This document shows, in pieces, positions 31,147 through 39,683 of a stretch of DNA of 64,000 nucleotides. Where the stretch lies: positions 1-64,000 of the IMG/VR virus record IMGVR_UViG_3300009149_000016; one strand, 5' to 3'. A program made the position numbers and the translations under genes. Each line of letters opens with the position of its first letter. Position 1 is the stretch's first letter. The DNA is from a virus. Under the pieces are notes generated by a model. That model saw nothing but the letters and a program-made list of their open reading frames with translations. It was not told where the DNA came from and did not search any database.

Positions 31147-32672
31147 AGCCGCCTCAGATCGTAGACAACGAACTCTCGGTCAGAGAGCTTGACGGGTGAC
31201 TTCTGAATCAAGGATCTGCCCGCCGAAAGAGGAACGATCTTGGCGTCTCGCAAAACGACATCCCGATCCCAATAGACTTCCTCCACATGCGCCCCCTTGG
31301 GCACCGTGGGGGTTCGGAACACGATGGCGACGATTGGGTCGGAACCCTTGTTCTTGCTTCTCGTGTGAGTAAACTGAACACCCGGCAAGTAGGTGCCGAA
31401 GATGGTGCTCACGGCATAAACCTCATCGGGGCCAAACTTTTGGTAGGGGGGCTTCATAAGCAACTTGCCCGCCTCCATGACCTGATTTGCCCGAGAGAGC
31501 GTCGTGAAGTGTATGAACCGATCCAGCTTCAGCGGCGCTAGATAGATCCCGTCCTTCACATAGGTGAGGGGGGCTTTTGAGGTGTCTTCCTCCGGTTGGA
31601 AGTCGTGGCCGCACCTCTCGCATTCAGCCCCGTCAGAATCAAGGTAGATTTCCTTCGACCCGCACTGGGGGCAAATCAGCTTTGCTACCAAAACCCGGGC
31701 TAGTCGAACCCCTGGCAGCACCCCACGAAGCCACTGCATGGCCCGCTCAGGAAGGCTTCGGGGCCCATAAGCCACAAGATAGCCAATGGCTTCAGGAAAC
31801 GCTTCCTCTGGGGATGTCTTGCCGTACAGGCTGATACCCTCACCAAGCTGTGCCCAGGCTCGTGCTGCCTCCGTGTGTAATTTCTTCTCGTAAATCCAAT
31901 GGCCCATCTCGTGTGCCAAGATGTGAACAGCCTGGGGGACGGAAGCCCGCAAGAACTTAGGGACGCTGATCTGGATCCGCCCCCGGTGAAGCCTGCCGAT
32001 CCAATTGCCCGCCGCTCTGTCAAACCGAAGCTCGAACGGCAGTTGCCACTGAAGCATCCGGGGAAACGCACGACTGACCGCTCGCCGGTACTTACGCAAG
32101 ATCACTTCGATCTTGCCATAGGCTTTGGCATCGGCTTTCGGGTCAAACCCAACGAGCAGCGTATTGAAGCCCTCAATTTCCCTTCGAACAGGCTCCGAGG
32201 TGGGCTCCTCGAAACGTTCTTCCCACGCAAGACCATCTTCAAGTACACTCAGGGCGTCAACCCCCGCCGTCTGAAGATCGTTGACCCAATCATCCACTTG
32301 GTCTTCGAAAGCAGCGAATTCTTCCTCTTCGTCCGAGTCCTCTGCGTACTCACCACCCCAAAGCGCTGGCTCTTGGATGGGCAACTCCAAAAGCTGGAAG
32401 ATCTCCGTTCCGGCAGAAAGGAGCATGTCGCGCATGTCGCCAAGCTCTTCATCCCCTTGGTAACGCTCTTGGAGAGACTTGGCTGTCGCTTTGAAGCGGG
32501 CGAGCAAGCGATCTCGAAAGACGTCCAGAGCGTCCTTGATCTGCATGGCTTGCTCGTAGTCTTTGGCCCCCTGCACGAGCCGCACGAGTCGTGACAGATC
32601 GCCAAGCCAATCCTCGGAAGCTGTTTGGACCCACCGTTGGGCCACCCGAAGCGCCATTTGCCGATCCGACAT
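31143..32672 (-). CDS. HExxH metalloprotease with ART-like C-terminal domain
   Basis: 509 aa starting MSDRQMALRVAQRWVQ, i.e. the shared RVAxR(Y/W) peptide at the extreme N-terminus. A helical, acidic region follows, then ILAHEMGHWIYEK near residue 252 (HExxH zinc protease site), then a zinc ribbon (CPQCGSKE ... CERCGH). The C-terminal domain has FIHFTTLSRANQVMEAGKLL and HVEEVYWDRDVVL, resembling ADP-ribosyltransferase/DarT-like folds. Plausibly a virion-packaged, injected effector (inference). Confidence 0.6.
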   Translation of the reverse strand: MSDRQMALRVAQRWVQTASEDWLGDLSRLVRLVQGAKDYEQAMQIKDALDVFRDRLLARFKATAKSLQERYQGDEELGDMRDMLLSAGTEIFQLLELPIQEPALWGGEYAEDSDEEEEFAAFEDQVDDWVNDLQTAGVDALSVLEDGLAWEERFEEPTSEPVRREIEGFNTLLVGFDPKADAKAYGKIEVILRKYRRAVSRAFPRMLQWQLPFELRFDRAAGNWIGRLHRGRIQISVPKFLRASVPQAVHILAHEMGHWIYEKKLHTEAARAWAQLGEGISLYGKTSPEEAFPEAIGYLVAYGPRSLPERAMQWLRGVLPGVRLARVLVAKLICPQCGSKEIYLDSDGAECERCGHDFQPEEDTSKAPLTYVKDGIYLAPLKLDRFIHFTTLSRANQVMEAGKLLMKPPYQKFGPDEVYAVSTIFGTYLPGVQFTHTRSKNKGSDPIVAIVFRTPTVPKGAHVEEVYWDRDVVLRDAKIVPLSAGRSLIQKSPVKLSDREFVVYDLRRL

Positions 32673-32673
32673 C

Positions 32674-33690
32674 CTACTTGACCTTGCCGCCCTGCATGAA
32701 GTCCTCTTCCAGCCCGGGCACAAGGTACTGACTCCGAAGCGTGGAAGGCTCGTGGCCGACTGCCCCGGCTGTCTCCTCAAGCGCCTTGGCGAACTCGTCC
32801 TTCAGTTTCTTCTCACGCTTCTTTGGGTCGCTGGGCAGCGTGCCCTTGCGGTTGGCCTTGAGGCGCTCTCGCATCTCTCGGTTCGCATGGAACCCTCGCA
32901 AGTCCTTGGCTGTGACGCCGAATTCCTTCAGGTAGGCGTTGATATCCCCTGCCACCACATCACCGAACAGTTCCTCTGACTCGGCGCCGTCGTAGGCCGA
33001 CTTGAGCGCCTTGACGAGCTTGCTGTCCGTGACGGTCTTGTGTTGCTCGACGCCGGACTTGCCGATGTACTTGACCGTCGCACTGCCACCACTGAACGTG
33101 ACGTGCTTCTTTCGCCATTCCGAAACACCGAAGTGTCCGTCTTTGGCTGAACCCGGGTTGCCAATGCGCTCGAAGGTCGCGTCGATGAGCCCAACGATCA
33201 AAGCCGCTTTGGAAGTGCTGAGATCCTTGTTGACCTTCGACCGAAGCTTGCCGATGGCCTTTTCGAGCTTGGCGAGCCGCTCGGCCTTCTTTCGGTTGCG
33301 GTCGGCTACCTGACGATCGCTGTACTCGTAGACGGTCATTTCATCGCCGTCTTGCGTCTTGACCTTCTTTTTGTTCTGGTAACGCGCTGCGACACGCTCG
33401 GCCATGGAGGCTGAGAACGGAACCCGGTCGTAAGAGTCCTCGAAGTCTTCGCAGGTCTCTTGGGCTTTTTCCCTCAACCGCTCTAGCTTACGCTTTTCCT
33501 TGGTCGCCCGTTCTTGCTCCCTGTACCAAGCGGTCTCGTACTGGTCCTGCTTTTTATCGCAGTCCTTTTCGAGCTTTGCCTTCTCCCGCTGGTCTTTCTC
33601 CCACTCTCGAATCGCCTTGGAGAGTTCATTGAAGGCGTTGTCCTGAAGCCATTCCTCGCTCTCACCCGGATGCTCTTCCAGGTACTCCAT
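32674..33690 (-). CDS. type IB DNA topoisomerase
   Basis: 338 aa. The first 113 residues are a charged helical region with SASMAERVAARYQNKK at its end. A poxvirus/bacterial-type TopIB follows: ALIVGLIDATFERIGNP, WRKKHVTF (RKKH), DLRGFHANRE and VGHEPSTLRSQYL with the active-site Tyr. The enzyme relaxes supercoils by 3'-phosphotyrosyl cleavage. The upstream gene ends in TAG with the same frame open across the junction, so a fused or read-through product is possible. Confidence 0.8.
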   Translation of the reverse strand: MEYLEEHPGESEEWLQDNAFNELSKAIREWEKDQREKAKLEKDCDKKQDQYETAWYREQERATKEKRKLERLREKAQETCEDFEDSYDRVPFSASMAERVAARYQNKKKVKTQDGDEMTVYEYSDRQVADRNRKKAERLAKLEKAIGKLRSKVNKDLSTSKAALIVGLIDATFERIGNPGSAKDGHFGVSEWRKKHVTFSGGSATVKYIGKSGVEQHKTVTDSKLVKALKSAYDGAESEELFGDVVAGDINAYLKEFGVTAKDLRGFHANREMRERLKANRKGTLPSDPKKREKKLKDEFAKALEETAGAVGHEPSTLRSQYLVPGLEEDFMQGGKVK

Positions 33691-33744
33691 GAACTGTTCG
33701 GCCCGCTGATCGGGAGTGCCCTTGAACTTGTTCTTGAGCTTGTT

Positions 33745-34752
33745 CTAAGCGTGGGTGTACTCAGGCGGGATGTTGTTCAGCGCCCGCTCGTCATTTTCCT
33801 TCCGGCGCTGCCAACCAAGCTGCTGAGGGGACAGTTTGGCTTGGAAGCGAGACGCCACACGTTCGGCCATGATGTCGCTGAGAATGCGGTCTGACATTGC
33901 TTTGCTCCGATCTCGAACCTCTGCGAGCATCTTGGGGTCGGCATTGCGACCAATCTCTTCCAATTCCTCCCGAGTTGTAATCCGGGCGATCTTGGAGGCA
34001 AACTTTTGCAAGTCCTTGAAAGTCATGAAGCGTGCGGGGCCGGCTGCCTCGTGTTCCTCGACCTTGTTGCTCACCTCGTTGGGGGGTGAGGCCAAACACC
34101 AGTTCCAAAACTCAGGGGTGTCGCAGAACTTGCACGAGGTACCGGCTTCCTGCCAATCCTTCGAACCCGGCGCATAGCCCCAACTGAGGCCGAAGCGCCA
34201 AGCAAGGGTGTTGAGGCACCGCTCACAAGACCGGGCGGAAGCGATGATTGCATCCCCAAAGGGCAGCATGGGGGGCTTGCCGGCACGCTCAGTGGCTGTT
34301 TGAAACTCGTGGGGGGTAGGACGCACCATAGCGAGCACAAGGTCAGGAGAGTAGCCTGAGTGCCCCGTCATGACGTTGTCGAAACCGTGCGCTTCCCACT
34401 TCGTAGGCCACGGGGTGCCAATATCATGAAGCTGCGAACCCCCACACTCGACGCACTTGCGGCCTTCGAGGTGATCTTCCCACCCGTAGGTTGGAAGCAC
34501 CTTGGTATGGGGGCATCCTTCGACGACGCTGGGAAGAATCCGCTTCCTGACGTTCTCGGTCAACGTCATGGGGTCTTGGCTGATATAATAGGGGAAGGAA
34601 TCGGGAGGCTTGTCCTCCCAGGTGTCGACCTTGCCAGGGTCCCCATCACCCGGAATCCACTGCTCCCCTTCCTGATTCTCGTACCACATGGTCGGGAAAG
34701 GCGGTCGGATCGCGATCAAATATCGTGTGGCAATGCGCAGAGCGAGCGACAT
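33745..34752 (-). CDS. protein with RVA-type peptide at both ends (335 aa)
   Basis: Begins MSLALRIATRYLIA and, 43 residues before its end, has SDIMAERVASRFQAKL, so both ends carry the shared peptide. Two or three Cys/His clusters in between (CPHTKVL ... RKCVECGG; CERCLNTLAW; CKFCDTP) suggest zinc-binding modules. No enzyme motif recognised. Its TAG is directly followed in frame by eighteen codons leading into the TopIB ORF. Confidence 0.6.
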   Translation of the reverse strand: MSLALRIATRYLIAIRPPFPTMWYENQEGEQWIPGDGDPGKVDTWEDKPPDSFPYYISQDPMTLTENVRKRILPSVVEGCPHTKVLPTYGWEDHLEGRKCVECGGSQLHDIGTPWPTKWEAHGFDNVMTGHSGYSPDLVLAMVRPTPHEFQTATERAGKPPMLPFGDAIIASARSCERCLNTLAWRFGLSWGYAPGSKDWQEAGTSCKFCDTPEFWNWCLASPPNEVSNKVEEHEAAGPARFMTFKDLQKFASKIARITTREELEEIGRNADPKMLAEVRDRSKAMSDRILSDIMAERVASRFQAKLSPQQLGWQRRKENDERALNNIPPEYTHA

Positions 34753-34755
34753 TGT

Positions 34756-35157
34756 TCAGCCCGCCTTGATTCGATCTCGAATGATCTGGCGTACGTCGAT
34801 CGGCTGAATCTCGATTTCGGTGGCGAGGCGCAAGTACCACCCGGTCTGCTTTTCGAAGGTGTCGATGAGTGAGTCGGCGTAGATCCCCCGATACTCTTTG
34901 ACTTTCTTGAGCCCCCGGGCCGACCCGTTGAAGAACGTCATATCGTAGGTGTCGTCCCCACGAAGCTCGACTTCACAGATGTTGCCCTTGCTCCGCTGCT
35001 TGTTGGGCCACTTGAACATGACACTTTTGCCGGTCTTTTTGATGACCGACGCGCCAAGCATGGCGAACATGCGTCCACCACCCATTTGCTCCAAGATGGT
35101 TCGGGCAACGTCCGCTTGTTTCAGGTAGCGCTCTGCGACTCGTTCGACGATCGACAT
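34756..35157 (-). CDS. protein with N-terminal RVAERYL peptide (133 aa)
   Basis: Starts MSIVERVAERYLKQADVA, the best copy of the shared N-terminal peptide. A compact alpha/beta domain follows (GGGRMFAMLGASVIKKTG, YDMTFFNG). No family recognised by name. First gene of the minus-strand block of RVA-bearing proteins; probably virion-associated (inference). Confidence 0.6.
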   Translation of the reverse strand: MSIVERVAERYLKQADVARTILEQMGGGRMFAMLGASVIKKTGKSVMFKWPNKQRSKGNICEVELRGDDTYDMTFFNGSARGLKKVKEYRGIYADSLIDTFEKQTGWYLRLATEIEIQPIDVRQIIRDRIKAG

Positions 35158-35212
35158 GCCTAGCCAACCTTAGAAAAAGAACATCGATTGGTGGATTGGA
35201 ACCAGCCTGCCG

Positions 35213-35224
35213 CCTTAGAAGGGG
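35213..35224 (+). promoter_or_regulatory. CCTTAGAAGGGG element, distal copy
   Basis: Same element as at 42908 and 43810, here 83 bases before the ATG at 35307 with a hairpin in between. It is therefore not just a ribosome-binding site. Confidence 0.4.
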
Positions 35225-35239
35225 CACAACAACGCGACT

Positions 35240-35277
35240 CAACGTCCCGAGTGCTAAAACGAAAGCCCGGGACGTTG
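35240..35277. terminator. 10-bp hairpin followed by CGTTTAAGGG
   Basis: CAACGTCCCG (35240-35249) pairs perfectly with CGGGACGTTG (35268-35277), with an 18-base A-rich loop. CCGTTTAAGGGCT and then the GGTGTA element (35292) follow. It could end transcription from upstream or form a 5' leader structure. Confidence 0.45.
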
Positions 35278-35306
35278 CCGTTTAAGGGCTCGGTGTAGAG
35301 GTTATC

Positions 35307-35528
35307 ATGGGTGTTCGAATACTCGAAGGTACGAAAATCAACGACGGACCGAATGCAGGAACCGGCGCCGTGCTGTATTGCTCGACGTCTGGCATCGCCA
35401 TGGCCCCCATGTTCACCGACGGCGTGGAAGCTCAGCGGTTCCTCGACTGGTTCAAGGATGACCCCCGTACCAATGACCATCGCACCTACCAGGAATGGCA
35501 GCGCTGGGTTCGGGAAGGGAAACCTTGA
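35307..35528 (+). CDS. hypothetical protein (73 aa)
   Basis: GGTGTA nine bases before the ATG; no Shine-Dalgarno (GAGGTTATC). Alpha/beta: VRILEGTKIND, then a Trp-rich helical end. Its 5' region has the strongest leader structure in the window. Function unknown. Confidence 0.5.
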   Translation: MGVRILEGTKINDGPNAGTGAVLYCSTSGIAMAPMFTDGVEAQRFLDWFKDDPRTNDHRTYQEWQRWVREGKP

Positions 35529-35618
35529 CTGACGCGCCCCCGCCACACCATACTGGTCATGCCGATGGGGGATGACCATCGTGCCTAACTGCCCAAGAGG
35601 GCACGAAAGGATACCCCC

Positions 35619-35936
35619 ATGGTCAATATCACAATTGGACGTTTCGAAGATGATCCCGAAGCTCAGGGAGTCGTTCGCCCTGAAGACGGCCGGTGGCAAC
35701 TCGTCATCGACAAGGACGGCTACCCCCACCTGTACATCCAAGTCAACATTGAGCATGAGGGAAGCAAGGGCAAAGGTTTGCTCTGCATCGACGACATGCT
35801 TCATGGGAAGATGTCCATTCGGGATCTCATGGATGGTGGCGAAGCATTCGGGATCCCCACCCCCGAAGACGAAGCGGCGGCGTACCAAGAATTCTTGGAC
35901 GACCGAAAGGCCAATCCGATTCCTTGCCCTCGATAG
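35619..35936 (+). CDS. hypothetical protein (105 aa)
   Basis: AAAGGA lies upstream of the ATG. Beta-rich acidic protein (VNITIGRFEDD, YPHLYIQVNIEHEG). No family recognised. The next gene's GGTGTA element starts just after its stop. Confidence 0.5.
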   Translation: MVNITIGRFEDDPEAQGVVRPEDGRWQLVIDKDGYPHLYIQVNIEHEGSKGKGLLCIDDMLHGKMSIRDLMDGGEAFGIPTPEDEAAAYQEFLDDRKANPIPCPR

Positions 35937-35953
35937 TCGGTGTAAAGCCCCTC

Positions 35954-36289
35954 ATGGGAAAGAAGGACTTCGAACAGATCAAAAAAGATGGCGGTTACCA
36001 CCCTCGTCTCGGCGACAAGATCCTTGAGGACAAGACCAAGATCGAATGCCTATGGCCGGACGGCTCCATCACGAGGCACAAGTGCCGGGTCGTGTCCGTG
36101 ACCGTTCACGTCGACCACCTGGGACGGTACCCGGGCGACGGCTGGACTTCGAAAGAGAATCGAGATCGAGCCTACATCACCATCGAGCACAACGGGTTGA
36201 AGCTTGACGTTCCCCTCACCGACGAAGGGATCAAGTGCCGGCGAGCCCCTAAGAAGTCCGAAGCCTCCACCCAGTGGGAAAGACTCTAG
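35954..36289 (+). CDS. hypothetical protein with C-terminal TQWERL tag
   Basis: 111 aa. GGTGTA nine bases before the ATG. Beta-rich protein (KDFEQIKKDGGYHPRLGD, CRVVSVTVHVDHLG) ending ASTQWERL, a tag copy with no residues after it. Convergent overlap with the DHH gene. Confidence 0.55.
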   Translation: MGKKDFEQIKKDGGYHPRLGDKILEDKTKIECLWPDGSITRHKCRVVSVTVHVDHLGRYPGDGWTSKENRDRAYITIEHNGLKLDVPLTDEGIKCRRAPKKSEASTQWERL

Positions 36290-37245
36290 TCCTTGGGCAA
36301 AACCCAGCCACCCTCGAACATGTCGAGGATCTCAATGAACATGTCATAGGGGTTCTTCCCCTCGTGGTTCACGAGGGTGTTGAAGCCTGCCGCCGCCGTG
36401 TGACCCCCACCCCCGGGAAACATCTTGGCGAGCGCCTTACAGTCGAAACCCGTGTGGCTCCGTGTCGAGTAGATGATCTTGCGCTCACCACCCTCGACGA
36501 ACATGTTGAAGCCCACGACCAAATCGGCATCCTTGTCGATAAGCTCGGCGGCATCGCTCGACGAACGCGTTCCTTCAAACAAGACAACCTTCGTGCCCTT
36601 CTCGCTCTTGGTGCGCCACGCCTCCCGCACCTTGCGAAGGATGCTCTCGTTCCAATCATCGTCGATGAATGCTGGAAGCGTTCCATTGAGAAGGTCGATT
36701 GCCTCGGCCAGGTCGATCGACATCCAAAAGTCCCGGGGCAAACGCATGAGAGTTTGCGCCTGCTTTTTTGCCAAAAACCAATCCGGTGATTTCGTCTGCC
36801 AGGTGTCCCGGATCCCTGCAAGCTCAGCGAACCGGCTCACCTCTTGCTCGCCGACCATTTTGCCCAGACGCTTGATTCGATAGACTGACGGTTGCCAGAT
36901 GTGACGGAAAGCCAGCACGGCCCCGCTCACCCCTGGCTCTTCTTTCTCGTCGGCGTAGACCCCCCGCTCACCGAACGCCGCAACCACGTCTTTGGCACCC
37001 TTGTGGTGGTCGAGACAGAACGCGCCACCGTCGATGAATTCCTGGTACCGGCTGTGGTGGGGGGAGAAATCGACGAACGTCAGACCCTCCTGCACCACCA
37101 TATTTTCGTGCTCTGGTGTGTTGTACTGCATGAATTCGATTGGGACGCTCGGCAACGCGTCTCGCACGATCATGGCAGAGGCAATACCGTCAGGGCAGTT
37201 GGCGTGAGAAACGACCTTGGTGATCTTCTCAACTGGGATTGTCAT
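36286..37245 (-). CDS. DHH/DHHA1 phosphoesterase
   Basis: 319 aa. SHANCPDGIASAMI (motif I), FVDFSPHHS, CLDHHKGAKD (the DHH motif) and the DHHA1 end FPGGGGHTAAAGF identify the family of RecJ/NrnA/oligoribonuclease-like enzymes. Probably degrades short oligonucleotides or cyclic-dinucleotide products. ATG at 37245 overlaps the upstream TGA. Confidence 0.82.
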   Translation of the reverse strand: MTIPVEKITKVVSHANCPDGIASAMIVRDALPSVPIEFMQYNTPEHENMVVQEGLTFVDFSPHHSRYQEFIDGGAFCLDHHKGAKDVVAAFGERGVYADEKEEPGVSGAVLAFRHIWQPSVYRIKRLGKMVGEQEVSRFAELAGIRDTWQTKSPDWFLAKKQAQTLMRLPRDFWMSIDLAEAIDLLNGTLPAFIDDDWNESILRKVREAWRTKSEKGTKVVLFEGTRSSSDAAELIDKDADLVVGFNMFVEGGERKIIYSTRSHTGFDCKALAKMFPGGGGHTAAAGFNTLVNHEGKNPYDMFIEILDMFEGGWVLPKD

Positions 37246-37895
37246 GACAGCTTCGCTTTCTTGGCCCTGATCGCGTCGAACAGGACATTCCGAAGGGTTG
37301 TTGACGTGACCTTGTTTCGAATCTCGGCGCTCGCTGTGTACCACTCGTTGAGCGCTACCAGGGTGTCGAGCCCCTCCAACTCGCCGAGAAGCTGCTTTTG
37401 GGCGTCATACTCGACTGTGTTGAACTCTGTCTGCTTGAATTCTTCCGCCGACTTGCTTGAAGCGGCTTCCGGCACGTCGCTCAGCTTGTTGGTCACCTCG
37501 GTGACTTGGCCGGCGACTTCGAGTGCCTTCTCAAGCGTGCCCCGGCCCCGCATGACAGCAGCCGGATCCCCAGCGAAGATCGCATCGACCGTGAACTTGA
37601 GCGCGTCGAATGCCGCCATGAAGGCGTTGAACTGCGCCTGGCTCTTCATGTGGGGCAAGCCCATCTTGAGAGCATCCATCATGGCATCGTTGCCCACGCC
37701 GCCAACCGGCCCCACAGTCTCCGGACCTGGTTCCTCGATGACTTCCGCAAAAGCTTTACGGGCGAACTTTTCAGCGTCGCCCCCCTGTGCGATGAGGCTC
37801 TTTGCGACGTCCTTGGTAGCGGACTTCCAAGCCTCCTCTCCATGGGTCGCTTTGATCTGGTCGAGTTGCTTTTGGAGTTGGTCGAAATGGCTCAT
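37242..37895 (-). CDS. hypothetical helical protein (217 aa)
   Basis: Starts MSHFDQLQKQLDQIK, helical throughout, Ala/Lys/Glu-rich, with a Gly/Pro linker near residue 60. No family recognised; resembles scaffold or internal virion proteins by composition only. Its ATG lies just inside the end of an in-frame extension of the upstream gene. Confidence 0.5.
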   Translation of the reverse strand: MSHFDQLQKQLDQIKATHGEEAWKSATKDVAKSLIAQGGDAEKFARKAFAEVIEEPGPETVGPVGGVGNDAMMDALKMGLPHMKSQAQFNAFMAAFDALKFTVDAIFAGDPAAVMRGRGTLEKALEVAGQVTEVTNKLSDVPEAASSKSAEEFKQTEFNTVEYDAQKQLLGELEGLDTLVALNEWYTASAEIRNKVTSTTLRNVLFDAIRAKKAKLS

Positions 37896-37960
37896 GTCCG
37901 GTCCTCAAGACGCTCCCAGATCGTCGGTTGCGTCCGCTGTCGTTGGATTGACCCCGCACT

Positions 37961-38236
37961 TCATTTCTTTCCCATCAAAACATCGAACATCTTGGCCGAA
38001 TTCTTTTCGGAAGTTGCGGCCCCCATCTCTCGCAAGCCAGTCTGGAAGAGACCTTGAAGTAGCCGGGCCCCTTGCTCCCGGTCCTTCGTGATCGCCCCCC
38101 AACAGCCCTTGCAGAAGGAAAGCCGTTCTCTATTTACACCACTGGCACGAAGATACACGCGCTCTTGTGGAGTGAGATCCAAAAACTCGAAGCCCTCATC
38201 CGGCTTCTCTTTGGTGCAAAGGTCACAAATTGCCAA
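37961..38236 (-). CDS. zinc-finger-like protein; tag lies past its stop
   Basis: 91 aa with CDLC (residue 4) and CKGCWG (about 42), a small zinc site. It ends MGKK-TGA, but the same frame then stays open for 22 codons and closes with QPTIWERLEDRT-TGA (to 37892), a full consensus copy of the shared C-terminal peptide. Readthrough of this UGA, or a mutated or miscalled stop, would restore a tagged protein. Confidence 0.6.
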   Translation of the reverse strand: MAICDLCTKEKPDEGFEFLDLTPQERVYLRASGVNRERLSFCKGCWGAITKDREQGARLLQGLFQTGLREMGAATSEKNSAKMFDVLMGKK

Positions 38237-38861
38237 AATGAGCCTCCGTGAACTGCTTGAGCATAAGACCCATCAAATCGAGAAGCTGCAAGTCCCCCTC
38301 CTCAATCTTCGACCCGAGCAAGACCGCTTGCCCAAGAGGTAGGTGAACGTAGGGCATGGAATGCCGCCATAGAAGCTCACGTTCCAAGGCATAGAAGGTT
38401 TTCAGGACAGGGGCGGATGGGAGGATCTCGACAGAGGCGTCAAACCTGTGCGGGTGGCAAAGCGTTGGGTCATCAATCGAGGACATCATCCGGCAGCGCA
38501 AGGGTCGCCCCTTGTACGCAGAACACTTGTTGTCCCGAAGCAGGGGGCATGGGACAGCGCTCAAGAGCCAAACCTTGTAGTCGAGCCCATTCACCTTGTT
38601 GGACGCCTCCTGAAGGCGGTTCCGGAGCGTTGACGTCCATAGCCGCTCTTTCTTCAGATGCCGGTACAGCAAGATCCCTTCGAAGAAGCTGATAAGCACC
38701 GGGTGGTGACAGCAGTGGTCACAACCCTTTCGGCACGTGATCGGGCGGCGCATCTTGGTCAGAAGCGCTTTGCTTTGCTGCAACCACCGCCCCTCAATCT
38801 CGATCCGGGTCGCCTTGACGTCTGCAACCGCCTGTCGGAATTCAGGGGTCGTCATCGTCAT
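38223..38861 (-). CDS. YkgJ-type cysteine cluster protein
   Basis: 212 aa. CRKGCDHCCHHPV (about residue 43) and CPLLRDNKCSAYKGRPLRCR (about 105) form the metal-binding Cys pattern of the YkgJ/UPF0153 family. Members bind Zn or Fe-S and are of unknown function. The start is either of two ATGs (38861 or 38855) overlapping the upstream stop. Confidence 0.7.
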   Translation of the reverse strand: MTMTTPEFRQAVADVKATRIEIEGRWLQQSKALLTKMRRPITCRKGCDHCCHHPVLISFFEGILLYRHLKKERLWTSTLRNRLQEASNKVNGLDYKVWLLSAVPCPLLRDNKCSAYKGRPLRCRMMSSIDDPTLCHPHRFDASVEILPSAPVLKTFYALERELLWRHSMPYVHLPLGQAVLLGSKIEEGDLQLLDLMGLMLKQFTEAHFGNL

Positions 38862-39327
38862 CCTCTAGGATGTGATCAAACGCCGTGAGGGGCGCCCGGG
38901 GAACCTCTTCCGCCCGCTGCGCCCGCTCGGCCATCGTCCCAAAGCTACGAGGAATGGCAACCCGGACGCCGGGGGAGCCAGGGCGGTAGGTGATGATCAG
39001 AGCGTCCCCGTACCGAAGGGCCAAGTCCGGATGCACGTACAAGGGGCCACCCCGGGAATCGATGTCCGGCGTCACCCACTGCATGAACCGGGTGAGGTTC
39101 TCAAGTCCCTGCCGCACGCCCTGAATGCTGCCACGTCCAATAGGGACGGTCAGGAAGGGCCACTCTTCGGGCGGGTTCCAAAGGGTCGTCCACTCAGCAT
39201 CATCGTCGGCGACATCATAGGAGCGGCCGGTCTCATCGGCGCATCGTCCCATCTTGATTGCGCGATTGAAAGCGATGACCTGACGCCGAAGCCCCGCCGA
39301 ATTCACGATGATGTCGCCAATCCTCAT
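38842..39327 (-). CDS. hypothetical protein with TAFDHIL tag and Asp tail
   Basis: 161 aa, beta-rich (GDIIVNSAGLRRQVIAF, WPFLTVPIGRGSIQG). Ends PLTAFDHILEDDDDDP, a tag variant (Phe, His) with acidic tail. MAERAQRAEE near residue 130 is a faint echo of the RVA peptide. No family recognised. Confidence 0.55.
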   Translation of the reverse strand: MRIGDIIVNSAGLRRQVIAFNRAIKMGRCADETGRSYDVADDDAEWTTLWNPPEEWPFLTVPIGRGSIQGVRQGLENLTRFMQWVTPDIDSRGGPLYVHPDLALRYGDALIITYRPGSPGVRVAIPRSFGTMAERAQRAEEVPRAPLTAFDHILEDDDDDP

Positions 39328-39653
39328 CGGAACACCTCACCACCATTGAAGCCGTCCAGGTACAGTTGGACGAGCCCCTTGAGGACTTCCGGGGAAACGG
39401 TGTTTTCGTAGGGGAGCGTTGCGTTCTCGACGGCCTTCGAAAGGGCTTGCGGTACGATCTGTGTCAGAGGTGGCTTGCCGTGTCGCTCGACCAGGGCTTG
39501 CCAGTCTTCCCGGGCGTCTCGTTCGAAGCCTTCTGCTAACCAAAGAAGATTCGTCCAAACATCGTCGGGATGCCGTACATTCATCTTCTCACAGACAAAC
39601 CGTTGCAGGTTCGTCCGGATGAGCCGGCGTGCCGCTTGCTGAATTTCGTCCAT
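39324..39653 (-). CDS. hypothetical protein (109 aa)
   Basis: Helical protein starting MDEIQQAARRLIRTNLQRF. AAGGA lies upstream of the ATG. No family recognised. Coupled to the next gene by a four-base overlap. Confidence 0.5.
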   Translation of the reverse strand: MDEIQQAARRLIRTNLQRFVCEKMNVRHPDDVWTNLLWLAEGFERDAREDWQALVERHGKPPLTQIVPQALSKAVENATLPYENTVSPEVLKGLVQLYLDGFNGGEVFR

Positions 39654-39683
39654 AGTGTTGTCCTTACCTAGAACAACACCAAG

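Noticed and set aside
36892-38091. 399-codon open frame on the plus strand
   Set aside because: Covers DHH and other minus-strand genes in antisense; sequence is low-complexity Ser/Arg/Pro typical of shadow frames.
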